From Tretioscincus oriximinensis (taxonomy: Eukaryota > Chordata > Lepidosauria > Squamata > Gymnophthalmidae), in contig JAJVDF010000864.1 of the NCBI GenBank assembly GCA_022410635.1, positions 179,912 through 243,911 of the forward strand: a DNA stretch of 64,000 nt, written 5' to 3'. The notes under the pieces were generated by a model that saw nothing but the letters and a program-made list of their open reading frames with translations, had not been told where the DNA came from and made no database searches. The stretch's first letter is position 1. Every line of letters starts with the position of its first letter. This document shows positions 9,615 to 21,990 of the stretch, piece after piece. Position numbers and translations under genes: made by a program.

Positions 9615-11399
9615 TAAGAACATAAGAACATAAGAAGAGCCATACTGGATCAGGCCACAGCCCATCTAGTCCAGCATCCTGTGTCACACAGAGGGCCACC
9701 AGATGCACCTGGGCAGTCCGAACAGAGGAAAGCAAAATATGCACCTGTTCATGACTCCCTGCAAATGGTGTTTCAGGAGTCCTGCCTGTTGCTCCATCCC
9801 AGAGGCAACATCCAGACATCCATCCTAGTATCCATTTATACCTTTGGTGTCCATAAACTTGTCTAGTCCTGTCTTGAAACTATCCAAGCTGTTAGCTACC
9901 ACTACCTCTTCAGGAAGTAAATTCCACAGGCCGATGACGCTCTGGGTGAAAAAATACTTTCCTTTGTCTGTTCTCACTTTTCTATCCAACAGTTTTAAGG
10001 AGTGCCCTCTGGTCCTGGTGTTGTGTGATAGAGAAAACATTTTTCTCTATTTACCCTGTCGATCCCATGCATGATTTTGTACACTCCAATCAGATCACCC
10101 CTCAAATGTTGCAGCCTTGCTTCATAAGGGAGGTGCTCCAGACCCTTGATCATTTTTGCTGCCCTTTTCTGCACCTTCTCCAGTTCCAAAATATCTCTCT
10201 TGAGATGTGGTGACCAGAATTGAACACAGTATTCCAAATGTGGCCTCACCACAGATTTATAAAGAGGCAAAACAACATTTGCTGACTTGTTTTCAATTCC
10301 TTTCCTAATTATCCCCAACATGGAATTTGCTTTTTTTGCTGCTGCTGCACACTGGGTTGACATTTTCATTGAATTGTCCACTAACACCCCAAGATCCTTT
10401 TCTTGCTCGGTCACAGAAAGCTTGGTTCCCATCAGATGGTAGGAGTATTTTGGGTTCTTTGCCCCAATATGCATGACCTTGCACTTGCTTAAGTTGAAGT
10501 GCATTTGCCACTTTGATGCCCACTCACCCAATTTCAATAAATCACTCTGGAGTGCCTTACAATCATTTTCAGTTTTCACTACCCTGAACAGTTTAGTGTC
10601 GTCAGCAAACTTGGCTACTTCACTATTCATCTCGGCATCCAGATCATTTATAAATATATTGAAAAGCAAGGGTCCCAGTACAGATCCCTGGGGTACCCCA
10701 CTTCTTACCTCTTTCCACTCAGAGAACTGTCCATTTAATACTACCATCTGTTTTCTATCTTTTAGCCAGTTTCCAATCCAGGACAAAGTCTGTCCTCTTA
10801 TACCATGAGTACGGAGCTTTTTTAGAAGCCTTTGATGTGGGACTTTATCAAAAGCCTTCTGAAAATCTAGATAGACAATATCAACTGGATCCCCTTTATC
10901 TACATGTTTGTTAACACTTTCAAATAATTCTAGCAAGTTGGTAAGGCATGACTTACCCTTGCTGAAGCCATGCTGAGTTTCATTCAGCAATGCATGCCTC
11001 TCCATGTGTTTAGTAATTTTGTCCTTAATTATGGTTTCCAACACTTTACCTGGAATTGATGTTAAACTGATGGGTCTATAATTTCCGGGATCACCCCGGG
11101 ATCCTTTTTTGAAGATTGGTGTTACATTAGCTACCTTCCAATCTATTGGTACTATGCCTGATCTTAAGGAAAGATTAAATATTTTGGTTAGAAGTTCAGC
11201 AATTTCGTATTTGAGTTCTTTAAGAATTCTTGGGTGAATGCCGTCTGGCCCTGGGGATTTATAAATGTTCAACTTATTTAGGCTTGCAAGGACCTCCTCC
11301 CTTGTTATCTCTATCCCGTTTAATTCCTCTGGTGTTCTTTCTGAGAAAACTAAATCTGTTGCGGGTAAATTCCCTCTGTCTTCTTCAGTGAAAACTACC
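9615..11399 (-). mobile_element. CR1 LINE, 5'-truncated, relatively young
   Basis: The minus strand carries most of CR1 ORF2 from just before the reverse transcriptase to the 3' UTR, ending in TTATGTTCTTATGTTCTTA at 9615-9635. The 5' end near 11399 is a truncation: the endonuclease domain and ORF1 are absent, as is usual for LINE insertions. Sequence left and right of these limits is unrelated. Long open frame and good motif conservation suggest a recent insertion. Confidence 0.93.
9825..11399 (-). pseudogene. CR1 ORF2 fragment with reverse transcriptase
   Basis: One frame is open from 11399 to about 9995 and shows the non-LTR reverse transcriptase in order: SPGPDGIHPRILKELK, FKKGSRGDPGNYRPISLTS, LLNETQHGFSKGKSC, YLDFQKAFDKVPH, SGVPQGSVLGPLLFNIFIND, and the catalytic FADDTKLF. 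The C-terminal domain follows (DLGVLVDNSMKMSTQ, LPLYKSVVRPHLEYCVQFWS, LEKVQKRAAKMIKGLEHL). A frameshift near 10040-10060 moves the last ~65 residues (SHNTRTRGHS to DTKGINGY) to another frame. The endonuclease is missing, so the copy cannot move by itself. The first ~25 residues of the open frame beyond 11399 come from flanking DNA. Confidence 0.92.
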
Positions 11400-11533
11400 C
11401 AGGGATGGGAAAATGTACGAGAAACCTGCACATGAATGATTTTTTGGGTCGTTTTGTGTCCTGTACAAGGGAGAAACACCAGGGTCCAAGTTTCTCTCTC
11501 CTACTATGCCCGACCAGCTTTTTTCCTGAGAGC

Positions 11534-11661
11534 GGCCATTTTAAGTCACAGGACTTCCGGCCATGCCTCATTTTTTGCCATGTGACTCCCAGTCAGTGGC
11601 CATTTTGGGTCATGTGATTTCTGGTCACTCCCCTTTTTGGTCACATAGTTACATGGCTGGA
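11534..11661. repeat. diverged 2 x 64-bp tandem repeat
   Basis: Two head-to-tail units start GGCCATTTTAAGTCACAGGA (11534) and GGCCATTTTGGGTCATGTGA (11598). They run in parallel through TTCCGGCCATGCCTCATTTT versus TTCTGGTCACTCCCCTTTTT and then GCCATGTGACT versus GGTCACATAGT. The period is 64 bp. It lies just beyond the 5' end of the CR1. Confidence 0.7.
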
Positions 11662-12454
11662 AGCCCGGGCAGGAATTTCTCCCCCAAGGTACAATTTTCC
11701 TGCGGATGGAAATTTCCCACCATTGAGTCAACCAGCATGAGTTATTATGATATCAACCAGAGAACACTAACCTGGTTTGTATATCTTCCTGTGCAAACAG
11801 AGTATAGAAACGCCCTCTCCTATCCCACATTAATATATGGATTCTTTCTTGGCATGAGACAACATCTTGTACAGAAGGGCCTTAATGGCAGTTTTTGATT
11901 CCATTATCTCATTTGAAATAAGAACAGGAAACAAGAAACTGTTTATGAAGGGATTTGCATATTTTGACACTGGTGGAGGCTTTGCTACCATAAGTAGGCA
12001 ATATTTCTTGCCACCCCAACATGTTTGTCTTTGCCATACATTTGCTTTTAAATATACTTCAGTTCTAAAAATTAGTTTGTTTTTTCTGGTTCAGCCCAGG
12101 AAAACAAAATGGATTCTTCAGGAATAAAGAAGGCTTAAATGTATGTGTGTGAATAGGGCCAAAATTTGTACAAAGTGTTAGTAGGACATTTGTTCCCTGA
12201 AAGAGGATATATTTCCACACCTGGCCAGCAGAGGGAGAAGACACACTTCTATTTAACGTGATTTGAACAGGAAACATTTTGTGTGTATATTCATAAAATA
12301 CACAAATTGGAAAGAGCTTAGGGATTGTTCACATACCATAGATTCACACACAGAATCAGGATATTCTAATCAGACTTTCTTAATAAATTAGTTCTTAATA
12401 TTTGGGGTATAATAAGCAAAGAGCAAGAGCAAACACCACCACGGCAATGATGAC

Positions 12455-12552
12455 AAAGAAGAAGAAAAAAGAAGACGGAGAAGGACAACAACAACAACGA
12501 TTTTATACCCTGCTTTTTTCATCTGAAGGGACTCAAAGCATCTTGCAATTTT
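12455..12552 (-). repeat. SINE family 1, 3' fragment
   Basis: Read on the minus strand, ATGCTTTGAGTCCCTTCAGA is followed by AAAAAGCAGGGTATAAAATC and a GTT/CTT microsatellite. This matches the 3' part of the SINEs at 1365-1690 and 34711-35022. The tRNA head is missing. Confidence 0.75.
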
Positions 12553-13636
12553 ATTTTTTATCCGAAGGCTTACATTAACTACTCTGTGATGGTTCCCATT
12601 TATCTATCACAATTTCTTGCATGGAGGTACTTTCAGGGCAAAGAAAGAAGAGAAAAAAACTTAATGTTCCTGCTCTTGCAAATCAACAGAAGACAAGGAT
12701 ACTTCAGAATAATGAGTCTGGAAAAATGTGATCTTCCACACTTAGTTGCACAGATTATTATTATAAAGTCATTCATTATAAGCATTCAGCCTTGATGCAA
12801 TATATCATCTTGTTCAGAACTCAGTCACCAGGATGTGTTTGTGTGCCAGTCATAAAAATAGAATTTTAAAAACCTTGAAAATTATCTTTAATGCTTTGAT
12901 AAATATAATCTGTGTAAACTATGGACCGTTACATATACCCATTTGCATTGTTAAAATAATTTATTATTGTTAGTTTAATTATAGGAATGAACCAATACTA
13001 TGGGCATTTTTTATTCTAAGCAATTATTTTATTTATTTATTTATCTACAGTTTTATCCCTTCTTTTTGTTCAGACATCTTTCAGTTCTTGGTTCAACAAT
13101 AAAAATGAATTGCACTCTGTGAATCCCATTCTCTCTTTCTTCCTTGATAATGCATAAGACAGAGCCATAGTGTAGAAAGTATCCCATTTACCTTTCATTG
13201 GAGTTGTATTGATTTTGTAAGAAGAAGAAATCACTTTGATTTGAATTCTGTGGATTCTGTGGCATTTTGAATTGCTATATCTGTGGATATTTATGCTTTC
13301 ATGATTTTGTAACCAACTCAGCAGATAATGAAAATTTTGGACAGTGTCCAGAAATAACAAGAATGGGTCTTAGGCTTTGATCACACACATGCTTTTAACC
13401 CATCTTCAGACCTGATAATTGAATTAAACCATAAACAAAACACAACCAGCTGAGAAGAAAAAAAACACCAACCAATGGGGGAAAGGTTACAAATCATTTG
13501 CTGAAACAGGCAATCACGATGTACAAGCCTTATATGAGTTACTAAAAGCACAGTACACATAGTGCATATGCAAGTTTACACATACATAAAGTTTCAGTAA
13601 TCAGCTAGAAGTCTTTCAATATTATGTGCTTTTTGT

Positions 13637-13797
13637 TAAGAACATAAGAAGAGCCATACTGGATAAGACCACAGCCCATCAAGTCCAGCATTCTGTGTCA
13701 CACACAGGCCTACCAGATGCAACTGGGCAGTCCGAACAGAGGAAGCAAAATATGCACCTTTTCATGACTCCCTGCAAATGGTATCTCAGGAATCCTC
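13637..13797 (-). mobile_element. CR1 LINE 3'-end fragment
   Basis: TAAGAACATAAGAAGAGCCA at 13637 is followed by TACTGGATAAGACCACAGCC and GGGCAGTCCGAACAGAGGAA, a close match to the 3' end of the CR1 at 9615 in the same orientation. The copy is truncated after about 160 bp. Confidence 0.88.
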
Positions 13798-15129
13798 AGG
13801 AGTTGTTGGTGATGATACCACTGAGACATGACATAAGTGACTACATAGGAGGACTGAACCAGAACCCCACTGCATTCCAGACAATTTACTTGTTTTACTG
13901 TTAAGCTACAGGCACTCCTTCAAATATTACCATCAATGCCATAATGCCATCTTATATAATTTAGTTTAACAATGACCAAACTAAATGACCCAACACTCAC
14001 ACATATGTGTGCATGTGTTATGATTTATATTGTATCAAAACAAATAACCTCCCTGAAATACTCATTTTTCTCCATAATAACTATTTGCTAAAATTCAAAT
14101 TTTAACACTGGTAACTATAGTTTTATAAATTCTTCTTGATATTTGCCTCCCATTCTATTTCTTTGCATTTTATTATATCATTAAGATTCTTGAGTGAAAA
14201 AAATGATCAAGGCATAAAGAGTGTAAGATTTTTCTGGCAATTCTATGACGTTTAAAGACAAAGAAAATATTTTTGAAGAAGAAAGGGGAAAGATCTTGCT
14301 GGAGGAAAGGTTTATTTAACAAGAACAACGTAAGGTTATAAAGATTGTATTTTTAACAGACCACAAGTTACCCTCTACTGCTGAAATAAAAAGTGATTTC
14401 CAAATGAAGCTATTTCCCGCATTTAATATTCTTTTTGATGCTGAAAATTATAATGCTCCTTTGCTCTACCAGAAAGAGAAAAGTATGTGAAGGGAGACCA
14501 GCTATAAACAGAGTGACTGTAAATAAAACCAGCTATAAAAACAGTGCCAGTGAGCCCAGGGAATTGCAGGTTGATCTCTTGTGCTGCCAGAACTGCCCAT
14601 TAAAGCTGCATGCATAGACAGGAGAATACACATCAGTGGCTGCTAATGCTGATGGGACCATCTGTTGCACCATAGGGGAATGCTACTGTTCTTTCTGAAA
14701 AGTTCTTTGAAGAAGAAAATGGGGGCATAAAAATCCACAGAACTGAAACAGAAAATGAAATATACAGCATATCATTTTCAAAGGGAAAATAGCATCATGG
14801 GACATATTCTACTAGACCTTGAAAACCAACCTTGAACTGGGTCTGCCATGATGCAGTAGGCAGAGCAACAAGCATGAAGGTAGGAGAATCTTAGGGCACA
14901 AAGCCAGAGCAGAGGCATAGTGAGATGATAAATGGAAAATGAAGTGCCCAATTAGTCATGGCTAGAGATAAGGGCCAAAAGGAAACATGGATTTGGGGAG
15001 CAATTCCATTTGGAAGCTGCCTTTGATTTTCTCAAGCAATGCTGCCATCTGTTATGAATCAAATATTTTCTGCCATTCCAGGATTGTGGAAGGTAAAATG
15101 AAAGCTAGTATGAAAGCAAGTATGAAAGT

Positions 15130-15205
15130 AAGTCAGACTCTTATTTGGTCATCTCCTAGTATGGTTCCTCACTCCTACATGAAGATAGCTAGGTTACCTT
15201 GGACT
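15130..15205 (+). repeat. SINE family 2 fragment
   Basis: CAGACTCTTATTTGGTCATC through CACTCCTACATGAAGATAGC to GTTACCTTGGA parallels the interior of the SINE at 2076-2332 (GGACTCTTATCTGGTACTCT; CACTCCTCCATGAAAGCAGC; GTGACCTTGGGA). Ends are degraded. Confidence 0.6.
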
Positions 15206-15394
15206 AGTAAAAGTTCAGAACTTCACAAGAAGGTTATGTGTGTCACTTTGAGTCCTCCCTCCTCCACATTTCTTGAAAAACATTGTTTGTGTCAAAAGTT
15301 CCTGTCATGGAAGCTAAGAAGGTACTTCCAAGAGAAAGACAAAACTGCTACATTTATCGCTTTAGGGACATCTTGAAAAAAAACTTACATTTTT

Positions 15395-15510
15395 TTTCGT
15401 ACAAGTAGTTTTACTCTATCTTCAGTCTTGAAGAACAAAAACATTTTTCCCAATTTAGTCCAATTCTTCAGGACTGAAGATGGATTAAAAGTTTGTATTG
15501 GAACAGAACC
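15395..15510. mobile_element. foldback MITE, family B
   Basis: The arms CTATCTTCAGTCTTGAAGAA (15417-15436) and TTCTTCAGGACTGAAGATGG (15462-15481) pair with each other. The right end continues into AAAGTTTGTATTGGAACAGA, and the same end in inverse (CTGTTCCAACACATATTTTT) opens the copy at 50105. This is a small non-autonomous element with no coding capacity. Confidence 0.65.
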
Positions 15511-17275
15511 TAAGAAATTGACATTGTATTCTCAAATCCATGACAGTGTGATCAATTAATAGCCCTTGAATCTTTTTGTCCATTAATCTTTCCATCTACT
15601 TTGTAGTATATGCTAAGAGAGATGGAAGCCAGTGGAGAAACTACAGGTTATTTTATGGGACTTGGTTACACAGCCAGTTTTACTGTTTTGCATTTCTTAA
15701 TAAACAAATAAATCAGGTTTTCTTCACTTACTTTTTAATTTGTTCTGTCTCTCCTCTGGCTGAAAGGGGAGCCTGCCACATCTGAAGCTTTACCCTTCTA
15801 TACATCTGCTCTAGTAAACAAATAGTCTGGCTCTACAATTCATCAGTTTGCCACAGTTTGTGCTTCCTTCTGTTCTCCTCATTAGGATAAGCCTTCCACT
15901 TTTTAAATGAGTTTCTCTTCATTCTAATGACTTCTCTTACTGTAGTGCTAACCAATTTATTTTCAAGCACACACTTCTAGAGTTGAACTAGGAAAAATGG
16001 ACAAAGAACTCTAGAAGTTTTGAAGAATAAATCAAGAACTATGGAACTAAGGAAAATTAGTGTCTGACTTATTTCCCAAAAATGGGACTGTGGGAATTTT
16101 AAAAGTCATGAATTTTCTGCCTTTCAGATAATTTCAGGGCATCTTTACCTTCTTCAGAAGCTGCTACATCTTTGGAATCAATGTGGAAGCTGGCATGGAA
16201 TAAGCCATCCATAATGAAGACAGACATGTTCCACTCCAATCTGTCCCAGTTTAGTCCAGGATAATGGGAGGGGAATGAGGGGTCTTGTACTAGAAGACAT
16301 TTTTGTGGTGCATTTTGTTGCACAGTTGAAATGGGTCCCCTGTGTTACACCAGGCCATGGAAACATGCTGTTCACACATCTTCATGATCCAATATATCAT
16401 CCTCTAGTACACTGATAGACTTTTTAAAAAAAAGTTCTACTACTAAATTAGACCAGTATGTCATTTGAGAGCCCTAAATTAAGTGGAATCTGTTCTGTTC
16501 TGTCCTTAGGTGCCCAGATGTGAACCATGATCTGGCCTACCATCAAGTACATAAGTATTTTTGACTAAAAGACATAATATTTTAGTATTGTGATTTCTCC
16601 TTCCTCTGTAGACATTTGTTAAGTGAATTTACAGTATATATGCCAATTGTGATGGTTTTTGTAGGGTTCTTTATTTCTACATTAATTTTTAGTGATGAAC
16701 ATATTTCAGCATTATTTCAAAATCAAATCATGAGTGTACATGAGGGAAACATTCAGCTAAGTTCTTTCAAATCCAAAATTCAAATAAGGAACTAAGCATT
16801 ATAGGAAAAACACCAAAAACTATTTCTTGCCTGTATCTCGTGGCATGCTTCACTGGAAAAGTTTAAAACATGAAAATAGTTTCTGTCTCTGCAGTAATTT
16901 ATGGAACCATTAAAGAAGGATTGCACAATAATGTAAATGGATGAAAGGATGTTGAATTCAGAAAATAAACTGAATCTTTCCTATATCACATTCACTCTAT
17001 GAAATGTTACGAAAGAAAGTTAAAACTGGTAAGAGAAAGGATTTATCACACAACAAATCATTGATCTATGAAATGTATTACTGAGAAGAGTGATAGCTGC
17101 TAAGTGGGAAGACTTTAAAAGTTAGATGAATTTCTAGGATACTAGAATGGTGGAAAAAGAAGTATAATGTCTCTAAAGGTTACTTTTAGGGTACTGAGGA
17201 TAGGTGCAGTTTCATCTTCATCTTTTGTTGAAAACATCCAGAAGCAAATGGTATGGAAGATGAGATGATGGACAA

Positions 17276-17407
17276 CACTGGGTGTTGAGAAGATGGCTAC
17301 TGTTAATCAGTGACTGTCAGTCTATGCCATTTTTGTTGTGTTCTTAACAAAAATGGCATTGACTGACTGTCTCTGAATAACAACAGCCACCTTCTCAGCA
17401 CCCAGTG
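17276..17407. mobile_element. 62-bp-arm hairpin (foldback MITE candidate)
   Basis: The arms 17276-17337 (beginning CACTGGGTGTTGAGAAG) and 17346-17407 (ending CTTCTCAGCACCCAGTG) pair at 54 of 62 positions around the 8-nt loop GTGTTCTT. No other copy was noticed in this window. No convincing target duplication flanks it. It may be a MITE or a transcribed hairpin. Confidence 0.85.
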
Positions 17408-18771
17408 CTATTAGATAACTGGGGGCTCTTTATTTTTCTTTTATTTATTCATGCACACGGCTCAAAGATTTATGTATCAATCCTATTATTCCTTGTAATT
17501 ATCATAATGGCCACGCATTTCCATTTCTGTACTACTGGGTGAAAACCGATAGGATCCAAACAGCCCCATTATGGTAAAATGGGAATCCTCGTTGTTAAAA
17601 TTGTTTGATGCTAGTAGTGCTAAATAGAATAGTAGGAAAAGGCACTCTGCAAATATTTTCTTCCACTTCACTGTTTCTTCTGAAGATACTGTGCAAAACC
17701 ATTTGGGGAAAAACAGTATAATCTTGTTTACTCAAACAAACAAAAATAAGCTGTTTCTGGAGTCTTTTCCTGTAGCTGAGAAAAAAAGTCAATTGAAAAC
17801 ATCAATGCAATGCATTTTCCAACTTTGATTCTGATGCCAGGGACATTATTGAACATAGGGCATTTCATGTATCCGAGGACCAATACTGTAGCCAAGGGAG
17901 TCAGTAGATTGTTTTGAATGGCAGCGGCAGCAGCAATTTGGCCAGTGGAGAATGGCTTGAATTTGCTCTCCGTTTCAAATGTTGCTTATGATAACATGGA
18001 GAGAAATAAGCATAGAATTTATGCCAATATCATGCTTCTTCCGTGCATTAAATCCCCGACAAGGGGACAGTGTCATGATGAAATTGCATCATCATAGCCT
18101 ATTGGCTGCATGTGTGACTGCATGTGTTACTTTCCTTCTCTAACCAAAATCCTCTATTGCAAAAGGTATTCCCTAGTAGTTCAGCTGTGCCTCTGATCTG
18201 ATCTCATAAAACTACATTGTAACAACATAATTGCCCTGCCTGGCCAGGAGTTTCACACCCCTGCTGAGCCTCTGTGAATGAAAGACTAACGCAAGTATGA
18301 CTCATAATCACCAGCCCAGCAGGACGTGCTTGAAGGAGATTTATGAATAGAGTGTTTTGACAATGTGGTGAATGAAAAGACAGGCTTTATTTTCTCTTCC
18401 ATTTCTGACAGGAACATGTCAAAAACTGACAGGAAGTATAGTGAAACTAACAGGAAGTCCAGAAAACTTTTGAATCAGCTGATCACCTTAGCCCCACCTG
18501 CATGTGGATGGCATAAAAACTGTATACACCCAATAAATTGGGTCCCTCCACCTTTCCTTATTCTGGGGTAACCACCTGTCACCTGAGACTAGACTTTTTA
18601 TTTTAGCCTTAAGTCTTTTACATTACCTTTCTTTGTCCATTCCTACACTGACTTCACAGCTAGCAAGTGATCTCTAAAGCTCATATTGCTCGTGGCTTGT
18701 CTCTCCAGTGACATGGTGGGATTTTCTAGGCACAAGAAATCCCGTATGTGACTATCTGCTGGGTACATGCA

Positions 18772-18935
18772 GTTCCTATTAAATCCAAATGAGAAATGCT
18801 ATTGCCATGTACAACTTGCACAGCCGCATGTTTTCTGAGTGGAGTTTGCTCAGAAAACCACCACAAGTGCATCTTAATATGATTTGTGTTAAATACACCC
18901 TGACAATGGTTTTGCCATGTGTTCTGATTGGACAG
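18772..18935. repeat. MITE-like repeat, family C
   Basis: This copy aligns with 27590-27760. Shared blocks include ATTAAATCCAAATG, TTTTCTGAG, TTGCTCAGAAAAC versus TTGTTCAGAAAAC, and the central AAGTGCATCTTAAT with its inverse TTGTGTTAAATAC. Weaker relatives are near 30055-30250, 32110-32215 and 48410-48560. No coding capacity. Confidence 0.55.
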
Positions 18936-19591
18936 CAAGTTGTCCAATTGGAGGCCATTTCTTGGGGGGTTTCTGGCAAAGCCAGAAGCAGCCCCAATGA
19001 CTGGAGTCCACAGCAACCAGAGAGATCCCCTTATTGCTTCTGTCTTTTGCCTGCAGGATTAAATTTCCTCACCACTGCTCCTGTGTGGGAAATTTAAATA
19101 GCTGTCAGGCACCAGAAACAAAATGGAGATCTACAAAGATCTCTCCAGTCCTTGGTTCTACTTCTTGCTCAACAGGGAATGAGGGAATCCACTTTACTTT
19201 TTACCATTTTGCTTTTTTCTCCCTAATTGGAAATTTTTTTCTTTTTGCACTGCCATATTGCAGAGAAGTTTACAACCAGAGCTAAAAATACATTGGTGAT
19301 TAAGTTATGCAAGGCGCTCCTTGCACTAGGCAGGAGTGTAAATTGTTATGCTTTACAATAACAGGATATACAAACTGAGAGGTGTCTATCACTTGAAATT
19401 AAGCCTATTCCTGCTGTAACGAAGCAGAACGGGGACTTGGACTTGTGTGTTCTTCTTGTTCTATTTTTTTAAAAATAATATGTTGTTGGAACATAGTCCC
19501 CCTTAATATTAATGGTAGATGGTCTTTTACTATTATTAAGGCACTCGGCTATTATGTATTTATATGTGTGTTGATAGATGATATAAATTAG

Positions 19592-20146
19592 TGTTGCAAT
19601 CGGGATTTAGACCTTCAGGTATGCTGCCACCATTTCCCTCAGGAAGTAACCAAATTAAGGAGTGAAAATTATACAGGAATGAGCCCCTTTACTATGTTCT
19701 CCAAATAATAAAGACTTCTCTGTTTTAAACACATAAACAGCTTTATTAAAACAAATTAACCGGCGAACTCAAACTTAAAGAAACCAGATGATACAAATCA
19801 ACAACTCTGAGTAGAAACGGACTGAAACTTTACAATGTCTCCTGGCTAAGTCTTCAGTTTGCTTGCCCACATTCAAAGCTCTTCTGAGCTCTACCCCTTC
19901 TATTTCTACTACCCCAGCAGTTATGTATCACTTATGGAGATTCTTAATTGATTTTCAACACTCCCAACAAAGAACCTCTTTAAAATGTCTGTTTGGCTTC
20001 ATGCCCAAACAACAGTCTCCCCACACACATAACTCACACCTCCCCTTTTTCTAGACTCCAAGCTCCGCCCCATGGCTCATATTTTTGGCACTCAGAAGTT
20101 TAAAGGAGCCACGTCCCATTTGACTGATTTCCTTACACCTGCTACA
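19592..20146 (-). repeat. possible solo LTR
   Basis: On the minus strand the segment starts TGTAGCAGGTGTAAGG and ends CCCGATTGCAACA, that is TG...CA. It carries an AATAAA signal (AATAAAGCTGTTTATGTG) about 165 bp before the end and a GC-rich promoter-like part (GCCATGGGGCGGAGC) upstream. Flanking 5-mers (ATTAG and ATGGG) are not a clean target duplication, and no internal retroviral or gypsy genes are adjacent. I infer a solo LTR of unknown class. Confidence 0.4.
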
Positions 20147-21990
20147 ATGGGATTGTGGCAACAAATTAATTTTGTAACTGTGGTTGTTTACCCTCTTGTA
20201 TTTTCATAATAACAATTTTTAATTGGGGGCATTTATATTTTAATTCCTTCTTTCAAGCACCATCTCACTAAGCAAACATTGTAGTAACAGTGTTTGGCTT
20301 GAGCATGCACTGGAACTAATTGGTGTCAGGAAGAATGACATAAACGTCTGTACATATTTTTGAAAATAATGATTTGCTGTTGCCTTTAAAAGCAAAATAT
20401 TTTATTTTGAGGAGAGCAGCCTTACTTATTGAAGCTGGAACCAGCAATGGAGCTGAAACCTGCAAAATGTAATGATCTTGCCTAAGACTATTCTGTAACC
20501 ATAACATTTAAAATGAAGGGCAGATATTTGATTAGATATGACAAACTTTTTTCCCTACAACTCCTGCCTTTTCCAGCAGAAAGGAACTGCACAAAAGGCA
20601 GGGGTGGAAAAAGAGAGCATAATCTACAATAGCTCCCTTTTCAAATCTGCCTGATCATTCTGTTAGATGGTGACAGAACTATTAGGCATAGTTGAAAAGG
20701 AGGTTGCTATCCCAAATTGTGCTATGCTACTCTAGGGGAAGAGTGGGCACAAGGGTGGCTACAGAATAGCCCTTGTACTATCATAAGTAGTTGTACTGCC
20801 CACTCACCTTCCCCACACCCATGGACCGCACCTTGCAGCCACCCCTGTTCCCATACCCAGAGGTAGCTTGTTCCCACCTTTAAAAGGATTTGGATCTTGT
20901 TCCCATATTTAACTATGAAACTGGAAAATCCAGTTCTGGATGGAGGAAAAGAAATGGAACTCGGTCTCAATTCTCTCATTTTCCCTCTCAAACAGACTTA
21001 AATCTGCTGTTGGAATAGAACCATACTTACGGATGAAAATGTCAACTTCATTATAGCTTACTTTGTATTAAAGGTTTCTACATATATACAGATTCCATGG
21101 ATTCTATAAATGTTTTTCAGTCCAGCTCTTCAGGGCTGAAGATAGTTTAAAAGGATGGGTATGACCATGGTCATATGAGAGTGGCAGTCTTCTTAATCTG
21201 AAGAAGTGGACATGTCTATGAAAGCTTATGCCACCTACTTTTGTACTGTTAGTCTCTAAGTGCTACTAGCCCCATTGCTGGACTTTCTACTAGACTAACA
21301 CGGCTATTTCTCTGAAATAGTCTTCTTAATGTGCTCTTCTTAATAAGCACTACTCAGAGTCCTTGTGCAGATCCTGCCAAATACACCTTCCATCTAGGCT
21401 GGTAAAGTGGGTAATGTGTAATGGATTATGACTTGGAAGAGGCCTGGTAACCAGGCAAAGATACTGTTGGTGCCCTCCTTCTGCAATGAGTGATTTGGAC
21501 TGTGGCAGTAAATCCTAGACAATCCCAAACACTTCATTGTTATCAGTGGTTTGAAATGACTTGACAGATGTGACCTACATCTGAAAAGAGAATTTCCAAG
21601 TCAAACTATAAGAAGTGTAATCTCACTTTAAATAAGCTAGTTAGAATCAGTCATCCTTTAAATAAATAAAAAAACCTCCAACCTTATGGAATTGGATGGA
21701 GTTACAGCAAAATCAACATTCAAAGAACAAAATCAGAACTGACAGAACTGTCTTCTTCTTTTCTATTATCACTTATCACAGAAGAAGATACTGAATTCAG
21801 AAAAGAAACACAAACATACAATTATGTTCACCCAACCCAGGAGCAGGTTTTTCAAAATTTGTCACACATTCACTTTTAAATGTTCTTCAGTTCTAAAGAA
21901 TAAACTTAATCCTTTTTATTCCCCTTAACCACAAAGCAAGTTAAAATCTGCAATATAGAAAAGGATTGCAGAATGTAGGCATTGGACATA

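Larger units (their letters stand above)
11662..17275. other. intergenic AT-rich block with scattered repeats
   Basis: Apart from the SINE fragment (12455-12552), CR1 tail (13637-13797), SINE piece (15130-15205) and foldback element (15395-15510), I see no gene. Positions 13028-13060 (TTATTTATTTATTTATC then ACAGTTTTATCCC) look like the tail of a minus-strand SINE. The remaining sequence has no coding signature in any frame. Confidence 0.55.
17408..21990. other. intergenic block, repeats only
   Basis: It holds a family C element (18772-18935), a possible solo LTR (19592-20146), a family B fragment (about 21110-21165) and an unassigned interspersed repeat (21190-21315). The last reads GAAGAAGTGGACATG, GAAAGCTTATGCC, GTTAGTCTCTAAGTGCTAC, CTAACACGGCTATTTCTCTG. 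Similar text is widespread in reptile genomes, but I cannot name its class with certainty. No exon recognised. Confidence 0.5.
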
